DNA of 64,000 nucleotides, from positions 43,560,286-43,624,285 of the forward strand of contig CM035807.1 in assembly GCA_020466095.1 (NCBI GenBank). The letters run 5' to 3'. Both the position numbers and the translations under genes were made by a program. Positions 21,120-30,427 of this stretch are shown piece after piece. Source of the stretch: Chlorops oryzae. Lineage: Eukaryota > Arthropoda > Insecta > Diptera > Chloropidae. The first letter of the stretch is position 1. Each line of letters starts with the position of its first letter. The notes under the pieces are model-generated. The model ran no database searches. It was not told the origin of the DNA and worked only from the letters and a program-made list of their open reading frames with translations.

Positions 21120-22895
21120 TTAAACCGTAAAGGCTCTTTGTGTTTTCGCTACGACGCACGCAAATTGTGGGTCGGGAATGTTGGTGTTGACTGATCGCTG
21201 ATTGTTCCCTCTTCTGCAGTTGATGCCGGGGTATCTGTGTCTCCGTGGCTTATAATTCTTTTTGCATGCGACGTTCCGTCGATACCGCGTCCCATTTTCC
21301 GTGTTCTCTACAGTCAACTCGGAGCCAATCCTTTTTTTAACTTTGTGAAGAGTTGGATGGAACGTTGATGCTAATTTACCAACCACCCCTTGTCTTTTTA
21401 ACACTACCCCATCGTCTTTTTCAATTTGAATTGGTTTTGCCCGCCGCTTTCCGTCAGTATATTCTTTTCCTTTTTCCTTCATTTCCTTATCCCTATCGTG
21501 CACTTCTTCGTCTTTTTCCAGTGGTCGGTGAATGTCTGGTAGTTTGTCGCGAATGTTTCGGCCAAACATCATTTCTGCCGGTGTTTTAAGTGTTGTCGAG
21601 TGCGGCGTTGACCGATACATCAGCAAGTAATCGTTCAAGTCCTCGATCCAATCCTTACCGGTGCTCTGGCTGATTCTTAACCTTTTGAGAATCGACCGAT
21701 TCTGACGTTCCACTTCACCATTCTGTTGCGGCCAATACGGTGTAGTGCTTATCAGTTTTATGTTGTTGGTCTTGCAAAATGTCCGAATCTTATCACAATT
21801 GAATTGTGGGCCATTGTCAGCGGTAATCGTTAGCGGCAGTCCAAATCGTGCAAATGTGATACGCAATCTTTTGATTGTTTCGGAAGCATCGATCTTTTTC
21901 ATAATTTCAATTTCAATAAACCGGCTGAAATAGTCTACAATAACCAAAAGGTTATGACCAGGTGGTAACGGTCCCAAAAAGTCAATTGCCAAATGTTGCC
22001 AAGCCTCTGACGGTAGTTCTTTTCTTTTAAGTGGTTCTGGTGCCGATGGTGCTGATACTAGTGTGCATCCGTAACACTTTTTAATAATATCTTCTGCTTC
22101 TTGACCGATTTTCGGCCACCACACTTTCGTTCGTAGTCTGCGTTTCATTACCGTAACACTTGGATGTCCTTCATGAGCCAATTCAATCGTTTTCATTCGC
22201 AATGCACTCGGCATAACGATACGGTTACCACGCAATAGTATTTCTCCAGTGAAACAAAGTTCACAATCGAACAACTTGAACGGTCTGGTTATCTCCTTAC
22301 TCCAATCATTATTATAAATGGTCTCCTTTACCGACTGAATTAAATCGTCTTTTATTGAATGTTCTTCGATCTCTCGTGTTTTTATTGCTACTGGTGCTGA
22401 TGTCGTCACTACCCAATTTACATTATGTTCCGCATGCTCATCGAAAGTGGCCTGTTGCGGTTCTTGGACTACCAATCTGGATAACGGATCAGCAATATTG
22501 CTTTTCCCTGGCTTATAAATTATATTATATTTGAACGACTGCAATCGCAAAACCCATCGTTCAATTCGTGCGCAAGGCTTCGATCTGGGTCCAAAGATTA
22601 CTTCTAACGGTTTATGGTCAGTTATCAAATCGAATTCACGGCCATACAAATAAAAATTGAACTTCTCCACCGCCCATACTAAAGCTAATGCCTCCTTTTT
22701 TGTTTGCGCGTATCGTTTTTCTACGTCAGATAAACTTTTGCTGGCATATAAAATGACTCTGGGGCCGTCTCCATTTGTTTGGAACAATATGGCGCCAAGT
22801 CCGACTGGACTAGCGTCTGCAATTAATTGTGTTCTGTCCCTGACGTCGTAATAGCCAAGTATCCTATCTGTAGACATTGAGTCCTTCAATTTCAT
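21120..22895 (-). CDS. Element D RNase H and integrase
   Basis: A 591-residue open stretch. RNase H: I-A-D-A-S-P-V-G-L-G-A, K-K-E-A-L-A-L-V-W-A-V, T-D-H-K-P-L-E, and I-A-D-P-L-S-R. Integrase: finger H-E-G-H-P and C-Y-G-C, core A-I-D-F-L-G-P (Asp), I-T-A-D-N-G-P-Q-F (Asp) and Q-Q-N-G-E-V-E-R-Q (Glu). The D-D-E triad is complete. A Lys/Arg-rich C-terminal region follows. It overlaps the RT frame (22892-23341) at a frame break, so as a polyprotein the copy is probably damaged, although this part is intact. Confidence 0.85.
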   Translation of the reverse strand: MKLKDSMSTDRILGYYDVRDRTQLIADASPVGLGAILFQTNGDGPRVILYASKSLSDVEKRYAQTKKEALALVWAVEKFNFYLYGREFDLITDHKPLEVIFGPRSKPCARIERWVLRLQSFKYNIIYKPGKSNIADPLSRLVVQEPQQATFDEHAEHNVNWVVTTSAPVAIKTREIEEHSIKDDLIQSVKETIYNNDWSKEITRPFKLFDCELCFTGEILLRGNRIVMPSALRMKTIELAHEGHPSVTVMKRRLRTKVWWPKIGQEAEDIIKKCYGCTLVSAPSAPEPLKRKELPSEAWQHLAIDFLGPLPPGHNLLVIVDYFSRFIEIEIMKKIDASETIKRLRITFARFGLPLTITADNGPQFNCDKIRTFCKTNNIKLISTTPYWPQQNGEVERQNRSILKRLRISQSTGKDWIEDLNDYLLMYRSTPHSTTLKTPAEMMFGRNIRDKLPDIHRPLEKDEEVHDRDKEMKEKGKEYTDGKRRAKPIQIEKDDGVVLKRQGVVGKLASTFHPTLHKVKKRIGSELTVENTENGTRYRRNVACKKNYKPRRHRYPGINCRRGNNQRSVNTNIPDPQFACVVAKTQRAFTV

Positions 22896-23355
22896 GAAGA
22901 CTTTTTGCTGTAAAGGGCCCCATACTGTCGCAACGGTTCCGTCACAGTGGCAAGATTGGGAATAAATTTTCCAACAAAATTGACCAATCCCAGAAAGCTG
23001 CGCACTTCTTCAGCTGTACTTGGTTCACGAAATCTTTTGATAGCGTCCAACTTCTTTCTGTCTGGCGATACACCTTTTCCTGATAATATGTGTCCCAAGA
23101 ATTTCAGCTCAGTCACACCATATATACACTTATCGTTATTTAATTCCACGTTGTATTCCCTTAACGATTTTAACACCTTGCCTACTCGTTCATCGTGCTC
23201 AGCTTGGTTACTTCCGTACACAATAATATCATCAATAAAATTCAAGCAGCCGTCACAACCGCTTAATACTTGCTCCATGATCTTTTGGAACAATTCGGGT
23301 GCACATGATATTCCGAACATCAGTCGAGTGTATCTAAACAACCCTCATCTAGTTA
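22892..23355 (-). pseudogene. Element D reverse transcriptase, C-terminal half
   Basis: It carries L-F-R-Y-T-R-L-M-F-G, the catalytic box F-I-D-D-I-I-V-Y and the thumb G-V-T-E-L-K-F-L-G-H. The upstream RT half sits at 33278 and beyond, on the other side of element E. About 20 residues between the halves are not recognisable. Confidence 0.8.
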
Positions 23356-23878
23356 TAAATGTTGTTATTTCTCGGGAGTTCTCTGATATTTCAACCTGTA
23401 ATAAGGTAGAGTTATATTATGATTATAAATATATAAGTTTTTCTCACAGCATTAAAGCAAACCATTTAGTTTCTAGTTTGTTGCTACATTTAAGCAAAAT
23501 CGGTTCGAATTCAATCAAAACCAAAAAAATTTTACTGCATTCAAGCAAAACAGTATCAATTCAAAGTTTTAAATAAACCAAAAAAAAATCCTTGTTGTAC
23601 TGCATTTAAGCAAAATCGATTGATTTCAATTTCCAATCTAGAGGAATTTAATCTCATCACATAGCAAAATAAATTCGAATTTAATCTAAGAAGAAAAAAA
23701 AACTCTTTTTTTTTCTTTTTGTACAGCATTTAAATTTTCCAACAAAATTGACCACGAATCTTATCTTCATTTCTTTCAGGGCTTAAGCTAAAATCGATTG
23801 TTAATATTTACCAGATTTTAATCTCAATTCTTTTCCTTTCAGCATTTAAGAATTTTTTTTTTCTACAATTCGATATCT
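23356..23878. other. AT-rich segment between the RT of D and element E
   Basis: No coding potential. It has dispersed similar phrases (GCATTTAAGCAAAATCG and variants). Together with 33243-33277 it separates the two RT halves of D, so it may be a further small insertion that E later hit. Confidence 0.4.
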
Positions 23879-24246
23879 AACTTGTAAGGGACCGTTTTCC
23901 CAGCCGGGGTAGTTACTCAGTCGAGTTACTAGGGAACCTTCCTCACAAAAATTTATAAAGGAACTCAAGGGGATTAATCGTTATAAAGATGTTATTTATT
24001 TGGAAATGTGTTCCCTTTTTTAAGGGGAACGCCTTAGGATAAAGTCCGAATAATCTACTTTTTAATGTGTACTTAAACTAGTCGCGCGTGTAAGGCCACC
24101 GTGTGTCCTGCCGTCTCGCAGTCGGAGTCTTCGAGGACTGTCCGCTAGCCGTGGAGTTGTGACGCTCCTGATCTCAACCCACCGCACACTAGTCTACTCC
24201 AAAGTTCCTTTCCGCGTAACCCTCCGCGTGGCAAATCGAACGCGGG

Positions 24247-24668
24247 GCAAACCGAGCACGAGGATACAGCGAGAGCCCACTGTAAACCGCCGAGCACGAT
24301 TTCCGAGAATTTATTTACTGACTTCCGCAAAACGACCGCGTGGTAAACCGAGCACGAGGATACAGCGAGAGCCCACTGTAAACCGCCGAGCACGATTTCC
24401 GAGAATTTATTCACTGACTTCCGCAAAACGACCGCGTGGCAAACCGAGCACGAGGATACAGCGAGAGCCCACTGTAAACCGCCGAGCACGATTTCCGAGA
24501 ATTTATTCACTGACTTCCGCAAAACGACCGCGTGGCAAACCGAGCACGAGGATACAGCGAGAGCCCACTGTAAACCGCCGAGCACGATTTCCGAGAATTT
24601 ATTCACTGACTTCCGCAAAACGACCGCGTGGCAAACCGAGCACGAGGATACAGCGAGAGCCCACTGTA
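24247..24668. repeat. 96-bp tandem array in the E LTR
   Basis: Four full copies and a partial one of a unit containing CGAGCACGAGGATACAGCGA. The unit is a multiple of three, so long open stretches with a repeated 32-residue peptide arise on the minus strand. I take these as by-products. The same array is at 31706-32127 in the other LTR. Confidence 0.85.
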
Positions 24669-24734
24669 ATCGAGTGTGACGTATCTTCGCTTGGTCTAAT
24701 GTCACTATTTTCCGCAAGTAATTTCGTTCACTTC

Positions 24735-25225
24735 GAGCACGAGGATCCTCAACGTATTTCGTTGGAATCGAGTGCGACGAATCTTCGCTTGGCCTAATTT
24801 CAACTATTTTCCGCAAGTAATTGCGTTCACTTCGAGCACGAGGATCCACAACGTATTCCGTTGGAATCGAGTGCGACGAATCTTCACTTGTCCTAATCTC
24901 AACTAATTTCCGCAAGTATTGCGTTTACTTCGAGCACGAGGATCCACAACGTATTTCGTTGGAATCGAGTGCGACGAATCTTCGCTTGTCCTGGTCTCAA
25001 CTAATTTCCGCAAGTATTGCGTTTACTTCGAGCACGAGGATCCACAACGTATTTCGTTGGAATCGAGTGCGACGAATCTTCACTTGTCCTGGTCTCAACT
25101 AATTTCCGCAAGTATTGCGTTTACTTCGAGCACGAGGATCCACAACGTATTTCGTTGGAATCGAGTGCGACGAATCTTCACTTGTCCTAATCTCAACTAT
25201 TTTCCGCAAGTATTGCGTTTCACCG
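24735..25225. repeat. 98-bp tandem array in the E LTR
   Basis: Five copies of a unit containing CGAGCACGAGGATCCACAAC. It shares the CGAGCACGAGGAT core with the neighbouring 96-bp array, so the two arrays are related. It recurs at 32194-32684. Confidence 0.85.
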
Positions 25226-25749
25226 TTTTAATATACTCACTCCAATATTGGTATGGCGTCGCCAAGTTCCGGGGTTCCTTCCGTTTAAATTTTACTGCGT
25301 TGATGGCTTGTCGGCGGCTGGATCAGAAGTGACGCTCGCTTTCCAAATCGAACCGACGCTAAGCTCTTTTCTCGAACTCGATGCTATCGATATATCGATA
25401 ACTCTTCCACACGGTGGTCTCCCTTCCCACTTATAGCTAACAACTTCTCACTTATAACCTAGCCTTAAACTACTATCTGGCGGGATTCACATGCTTATAA
25501 TCTATCCTTAATCCTACTATTTGATTGGCTGGTTTTATACTACTACATTACGTGTCCGGATACTAGGCTTAAAACTAACATTTGGATTCTTTTTTTTTTC
25601 TTTTAATGGCTGATATGCTTACAAACTAAATGAAAAGAACAATGTAAGAAAACGAAGTGAATTAAACTAAAACCTGGCTGTCCTACAGCTTGACTCGAAA
25701 TGGAATACTAAAATACAATAGAATGTGACTTGAAATAAACCTACTCTAC

Positions 25750-26709
25750 TTAACTATGGCTCTCTGGGTGAGGTTCCTCACACCCCCTCCCCACTTCAGA
25801 GCGAGTGTACCTCACTCGCCCGTCTGCCAGCACTCTCATGCGGTATCGCTGCCCTTCATAAACCCGAGAAGCCCGGGGTCGTGGGATGTTTGGCTTCCCG
25901 TGAGATTTCCGGAGGGTAGCCGCAAAAATGTTCCGGACTGGGCCGGGTACCTCGGACGCGTCGACCTCTACTGTTTTCCCGACCTTAGCGGCCGTGTGGT
26001 GGGGTGGTTCCTCCGCTTCGCCTAGCTCCTCGTCGTCGTCGGGCCAGAGCTGTAATACGTCCGCGTCCTCGGCCCCCGGTCCGGGGTCCGCCAGCCGCCT
26101 CGGGAGTTCTTCGATCGATTTTGCCGGAGCAGCCACCGCCGCGTCGCCTTCGCCTTCCACCGAATGAATACTCAACCGACGTCCCCCTGCCCTCTCGACC
26201 CAGAGACGTGGTTCCCATTGCCGGTCGCGGATTTGGGTCAACGTAGTGACGACTACCTCCCCATACACCAGTCGCCCTGCCTCATAGACGGTGTGACCCC
26301 ACTGCCGTATTTTCTGGAACCGGACCTCGTAGCGACCTTCGTCCTCGCTGTCGCTGCTTATTGTGATGGCGGAGGGGGCGTCCGATCCAGACCACTCCCC
26401 GTCGTCGTCGGTCCAGACACTTCCGGAAGGTGTCCCAATGCTCCCGGATCCCCTTTCCGGCCACTCTGGGCCGAGTCGGGGCTCGTCTTCGACGACCATT
26501 CGCCGGAGCTGGATCGGCGACACCGACTCGTGTCTTGGCCAGCGGGGTGGGTCAGGCGCGGCCATCTCCCCATCTCCTTCGTCGTCTTCAATGGGCACGT
26601 TTTGTTCCGCGTGGGCGGGGCTCTGGTCCCGACGTCTCTTCGTCGCGCCTCCAGGCCACTCAGGGTCTACGTTTCGGGTTCGGTCGCTCCCCAAGTTCGG
26701 TCGCGACAT
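25750..26709 (-). CDS. Element E ORF3, unassigned accessory protein
   Basis: A 319-residue open frame downstream of pol. Its last codons cross the polypurine tract and enter the 3' LTR. It has no signal peptide, membrane segment or F-like motif, so it is not a recognisable env. It is acidic, with a bipartite-like basic patch near residue 25 (K-R-R-R-D). Near residue 120 the run I-T-I-S-S-D-S-E-D-E fits a phospho-type SUMO-interaction motif. The C-terminal part has alternating basic/hydrophobic segments (Y-R-M-R-V-L, V-R-Y-T-R). Nuclear action is a guess. The intact frame in a young copy argues that it is functional. Confidence 0.7.
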   Translation of the reverse strand: MSRPNLGSDRTRNVDPEWPGGATKRRRDQSPAHAEQNVPIEDDEGDGEMAAPDPPRWPRHESVSPIQLRRMVVEDEPRLGPEWPERGSGSIGTPSGSVWTDDDGEWSGSDAPSAITISSDSEDEGRYEVRFQKIRQWGHTVYEAGRLVYGEVVVTTLTQIRDRQWEPRLWVERAGGRRLSIHSVEGEGDAAVAAPAKSIEELPRRLADPGPGAEDADVLQLWPDDDEELGEAEEPPHHTAAKVGKTVEVDASEVPGPVRNIFAATLRKSHGKPNIPRPRASRVYEGQRYRMRVLADGRVRYTRSEVGRGCEEPHPESHS

Positions 26710-26765
26710 CTGTCCTCTATTATTGTGTGAGCTTCCTGAAACGAGATGCCCAAACAGTACGCATT

Positions 26766-26767
<2 letters not shown>

Positions 26768-26804
<37 letters not shown>
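26768..26804 (-). repeat. Uninterrupted A37 tract between pol and ORF3
   Basis: Thirty-seven T on the plus strand (A on the coding strand), between the pol stop (26903) and the ORF3 ATG (26709). Confidence 0.95.
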
Positions 26805-26902
26805 CTTCTACCCGACGTAAGGTTCCATCGGTAAATCTCTAGACTACTCTACTACTATAGACATGATGCTACGACTACACCCTCAAGGATACTTCCCAAC
26901 GC

Positions 26903-29900
26903 TCAAGCTTCCGATTCTGCTGATTCTAATTCTGCTGATCCGGATCTGGACTGATCCTCGTTTTCCTGGAATGGCTTCAAATCGCCTAGATGAGCCCGTC
27001 TTATCTGTCGCCGGCCCTCGCCGTGGAGTTCCACAATCACCGGTGAAACATAGCGCTTGACCTTGTACGGTCCTTCAAACCGCGGTGCCAACTTTGCATT
27101 GAACTTGTCAGCCGCACATGACAGAGGGTGCGTCTTTGCCATTACTAGACTTCCGACTTCCGGCTTCCATGTTCTCCTACGGAGGTCGTAGCCCCGGGCC
27201 TGTTCCTGTTGAGCCACTTTCGCATTCCGCTGGACCATCTGATAGATTTCCTGGAACCGGGTGAACCTCTTGTCCCATTCTTCCTCGTCGTCTCCCAAAC
27301 CAAACTCGTGTCTACCTTCCGTCATCGGTGAAAGGACATTAGACCTACCGTCGGGCCTAGCGATCTCTTCCCAAAGCTGTCCGGGCAGCCTCAACTCCCG
27401 TCCCTGGACTACATGAGCTGGGCTAAATCCCGTGGATGTCGCCACACTACTGTTTAGTGCTAGGGTGAGCTCGGGCAGGTAGGCATCCCAGGACTGTTGA
27501 CACCCATCGGCATACAAGGCCACCATAGTTTTCAGGGTCCTATTCGTACGTTCAGTTGGATTCTCCTGTGGTGTGTAAGGTGCCGTCAGTCGGTGAAGGG
27601 TCCCCCAATCTTTAAGGACCTGCCTGAAACTCCGACTGGTGAACTGAGGCCCATTATCGGTAATAAATATCTTTGGCACGCCAAATCGACTTAAGATTCT
27701 TTCTCTAATGGCAGTTACTGTTCTTTCGGCGGTAGCTTTCCGCATCGGGACCACTTCCACCCATTTCGAAAATTTGTCCACTAGCACTAACATCGTCGTA
27801 TTTCCTGCTTTCGATCGGGGTAGAGGCCCTATAAAATCCGCACTAACTATTTCCCATGGTCTCTCAGCCAGGCAAGTGTGCATCTTCCCCGCGGGTTTCA
27901 GCTGACAAGGCTTAAACTCCTGGCACTTCTTACACGCCCTCACATAATTCCGCACATCCTTGTACATACCCGGCCAATAATACCGCCGGCAGACCCGCGC
28001 AACCGTCTTCCGTATCCCCAGGTGTCCCGCCGTGACCTCGTCGTGGTTTTCTCTTAGTACCCGTATCCTTAGGGATTTTGGCACGCACAATTTCCACTCC
28101 TCTTCCGGTGTTCCCAGAGCTGTTGGAATGTGGCGATATATGTGTCCGTCCCTTTCGGCATATTCCGGGTGTGTCCCGACCAAACGTTTAATTTTTGTAA
28201 TCCACTCACAGTCGCTCTCCCCTTCAACAGCCGTGGATCCCAACTGCTCCAGCGGTTGTCGGGATAACGCATCCGCTACGACGTTCAGCTTGCCCCGCCG
28301 ATACTCGATGTCATATTGGAATTGCTGTAGCTCCAATGCCCATCTCGCTATTCTTCCTGAAGGGCTGTTGATTGAATTCAACCACTTCAAGGATAGATGA
28401 TCGGTGACGATGGTGAACCGGTATCCCTCCAGGTACTCTCTCATTTTGCGTACGGCCCACACGATGGCGAGGCACTCCTTCTCCGTAGGTGAGTAGTTCC
28501 TCTCAGCCGGATTTAAGCTGCGACTTGCGTAGGCTATCACTCTTTCTTCTCCCTCGTGGAATTGGGTCAGTACCGCTCCCAGCCCGAAATCGCTTGCATC
28601 TGTCTGCAGCACGAACCTCTCGTCGAAATTTGGGCAGGTTAACACCGGTGCTTCCGTCAGCCTTCGTTTCAGGGATCCCATTGCCTTTTCTTGGGGATCA
28701 CCCCATTGGAACTTGGCGCCTTTCTTCAACAGCTGGGTCAGTGGTTGCACGGTTTTTGCGAAATTTGGTACGAAACGTCGGTACCACGAAGCCATTCCCA
28801 AAACCTGTCGGACTTCCTTGACGGTCTTCGGGGATTTTAGTGCCTGTATGGCTGCAACCTTCTCGGGATCGGTGTGGATTCCCCTTTCACTGATAATGTG
28901 GCCGAGGTACCTGATTTCTTTTTGGAAGAAAGCGCATTTCTCTAAGTTCAGCCTCAAATTCGCCTCTCGTAATCGTCTGAATACCTCCCGTAGGTTCTTC
29001 GTGTGCTCGGCCCGACTCCGCCCGATGACCACGATATCATCCAAATAAGCGAACGCATAGGTATCGAGCTCGGGTCCGATTACTCCATCTAGGGCACGTT
29101 GGAACGTGGCGGGTGCAGAGTGTAGGCCGAACGGCATCACTCGCCACTGGAATAACCCGCGACCCGGCACGGTGAATGCAGTATACTGGCGGCTTTTTGC
29201 CGCGACCGGGATTTGCCAGTAGCCGTTCTTAAGGTCCAGCGTCGATATGTACTTGGCATCCCTCAGTTTTTCGAGGATTGAGTTTATCCGCGGTAATGGA
29301 TAGGCGTCCGGAACCGAGTGTGCGTTGATCTTCCGGTAGTCGATACACAACCTCCACGAATCGGTCTTTTTCCTCACGAGCACTATTGGTGAACTATATG
29401 GGCTTTTGGACGGTTCGATGCACCCCTTTTCCAAGAGTTCTTCGACTTCTCTATCGATAATCGCCTGCTTCACAGGATTATACGTGAAGTACCTCTGCTT
29501 TATTGGGATATCATCCTTCATCACGATCTGGTGTTCCGTGATATGGGTCACCCCGCTTAAGCCTTCGAACTGGGCCAGCTCCTTTGTTAAGAATTCCTGT
29601 GTCTGCTCTTCTTCCGATTTGGTCTCTTCCCCCAAGTTGTCTTCCCCGCGTTCCGGTGTACCTTCGTTTGTTAACCGGGTTTCGCCAGTATGCAGATTCC
29701 CATGGTTCACTAATCTCGCGTTGTCTATTCGTGGTGGGTAAATTTTTATGGTTTCTTTTCCGATTCTCACTTCGGCCTGTACGGCGGCGAGAAAATCCAT
29801 GCCTAGGATGACGTCATCGACAGCGTCGGGCAAGACTAGAATCTGCAGTGTAGCCACGCTGTCGCTCACTCGTACCTCTAGCTTCAAGGTCTCGACCACC

Positions 29901-30427
29901 GGTTTAGAGGACCGATCGGCCAGATGCACCACTACTCGTGCCGTTTCCGAATTCGTCGGTGTCCTTACTCTTTTCGCCACTGCCTCCCGAATGAAACTAC
30001 AGGAAGCCCCGGTGTCAATGATGGCGCTCATAGTCTGTCCGTCCAGCTGAATTATGGCGTGAATCTGCCGACCGTCCGTTGATAAGAATTGGTTTACTGG
30101 GTTGGTCCCGGGGCGGTCGCCTCGACTCTCAGACTGCCCCGTTGGGTCTGAGGGCCGTTGGCGTTTCCCACCCGACAGCACTCGGGTGTGTTCACTTCGC
30201 GTTTTCCGCATTCTCGACAAAATCTTCCTGGTGGGTTCGGGCACTCCCTCCTGTAGTGCCCCTCCTGACCGCACTTCAAGCACGCCGTCCGTACGTTTAC
30301 GTGGTCTACCGTTCCGTTGGCCAACTGGGCGAAAGAGACGTGCTTCTTTGGCGGGGTTGGGGGTGCTTTTGGTGCCCCATATCTCGGGTAAGACGTCGTC
30401 AGAATTTCGTCTTGCACCCTTTCCCAT
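26903..30427 (-). CDS. pol: Element E pol: protease, RT, RNase H, integrase
   Basis: Open for 1174 codons and in the -1 frame relative to gag. Protease: A-I-I-D-T-G-A-S-C-S. RT: W-R-L-C-I-D-Y-R-K-I-N, S-T-L-D-L-K-N-G-Y, and Y-L-D-D-I-V-V. RNase H: Q-T-D-A-S-D-F-G-L-G-A, K-E-C-L-A-I-V-W-A-V, V-T-D-H, and V-V-A-D-A-L-S-R. Integrase: HHCC finger, A-D-F-I-G-P-L (Asp), I-T-D-N-G-P-Q-F (Asp), E-N-P-T-E-R-T-N-R (Glu), and a GPY/F module (F-E-G-P-Y-K-V). All catalytic residues are present. The real product begins at the frameshift near 30163-30169, so the part of the frame upstream of that is probably not translated. Confidence 0.92.
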   Translation of the reverse strand: MGKGARRNSDDVLPEIWGTKSTPNPAKEARLFRPVGQRNGRPRKRTDGVLEVRSGGALQEGVPEPTRKILSRMRKTRSEHTRVLSGGKRQRPSDPTGQSESRGDRPGTNPVNQFLSTDGRQIHAIIQLDGQTMSAIIDTGASCSFIREAVAKRVRTPTNSETARVVVHLADRSSKPVVETLKLEVRVSDSVATLQILVLPDAVDDVILGMDFLAAVQAEVRIGKETIKIYPPRIDNARLVNHGNLHTGETRLTNEGTPERGEDNLGEETKSEEEQTQEFLTKELAQFEGLSGVTHITEHQIVMKDDIPIKQRYFTYNPVKQAIIDREVEELLEKGCIEPSKSPYSSPIVLVRKKTDSWRLCIDYRKINAHSVPDAYPLPRINSILEKLRDAKYISTLDLKNGYWQIPVAAKSRQYTAFTVPGRGLFQWRVMPFGLHSAPATFQRALDGVIGPELDTYAFAYLDDIVVIGRSRAEHTKNLREVFRRLREANLRLNLEKCAFFQKEIRYLGHIISERGIHTDPEKVAAIQALKSPKTVKEVRQVLGMASWYRRFVPNFAKTVQPLTQLLKKGAKFQWGDPQEKAMGSLKRRLTEAPVLTCPNFDERFVLQTDASDFGLGAVLTQFHEGEERVIAYASRSLNPAERNYSPTEKECLAIVWAVRKMREYLEGYRFTIVTDHLSLKWLNSINSPSGRIARWALELQQFQYDIEYRRGKLNVVADALSRQPLEQLGSTAVEGESDCEWITKIKRLVGTHPEYAERDGHIYRHIPTALGTPEEEWKLCVPKSLRIRVLRENHDEVTAGHLGIRKTVARVCRRYYWPGMYKDVRNYVRACKKCQEFKPCQLKPAGKMHTCLAERPWEIVSADFIGPLPRSKAGNTTMLVLVDKFSKWVEVVPMRKATAERTVTAIRERILSRFGVPKIFITDNGPQFTSRSFRQVLKDWGTLHRLTAPYTPQENPTERTNRTLKTMVALYADGCQQSWDAYLPELTLALNSSVATSTGFSPAHVVQGRELRLPGQLWEEIARPDGRSNVLSPMTEGRHEFGLGDDEEEWDKRFTRFQEIYQMVQRNAKVAQQEQARGYDLRRRTWKPEVGSLVMAKTHPLSCAADKFNAKLAPRFEGPYKVKRYVSPVIVELHGEGRRQIRRAHLGDLKPFQENEDQSRSGSAELESAESEA

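Larger units (their letters stand above)
23883..25782 (-). repeat. Element E 3' LTR
   Basis: 1900 bp, TGTGAGGAACC...CCTTACA on the minus strand. The polypurine tract GAAGTGGGGAGGGGG (25783-25797) precedes it directly. It contains two tandem arrays (listed separately). Confidence 0.9.

Noticed and set aside
24145..24915. 256-codon open stretch with a repeated 32-residue peptide (and its twin at 31604-32374)
   Set aside because: It follows from a 96-bp tandem repeat in an LTR; the open frame is a by-product of unit length divisible by three.
24247..25225. Regular repeats that could suggest a CRISPR array
   Set aside because: Units are adjacent without unique spacers, sit inside an LTR, recur in the second LTR, and the DNA is eukaryotic.
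25756..26834. Several 60-190-codon plus-strand open stretches opposite ORF3 of element E
   Set aside because: GC-rich shadow frames of ORF3; no start context or domain.
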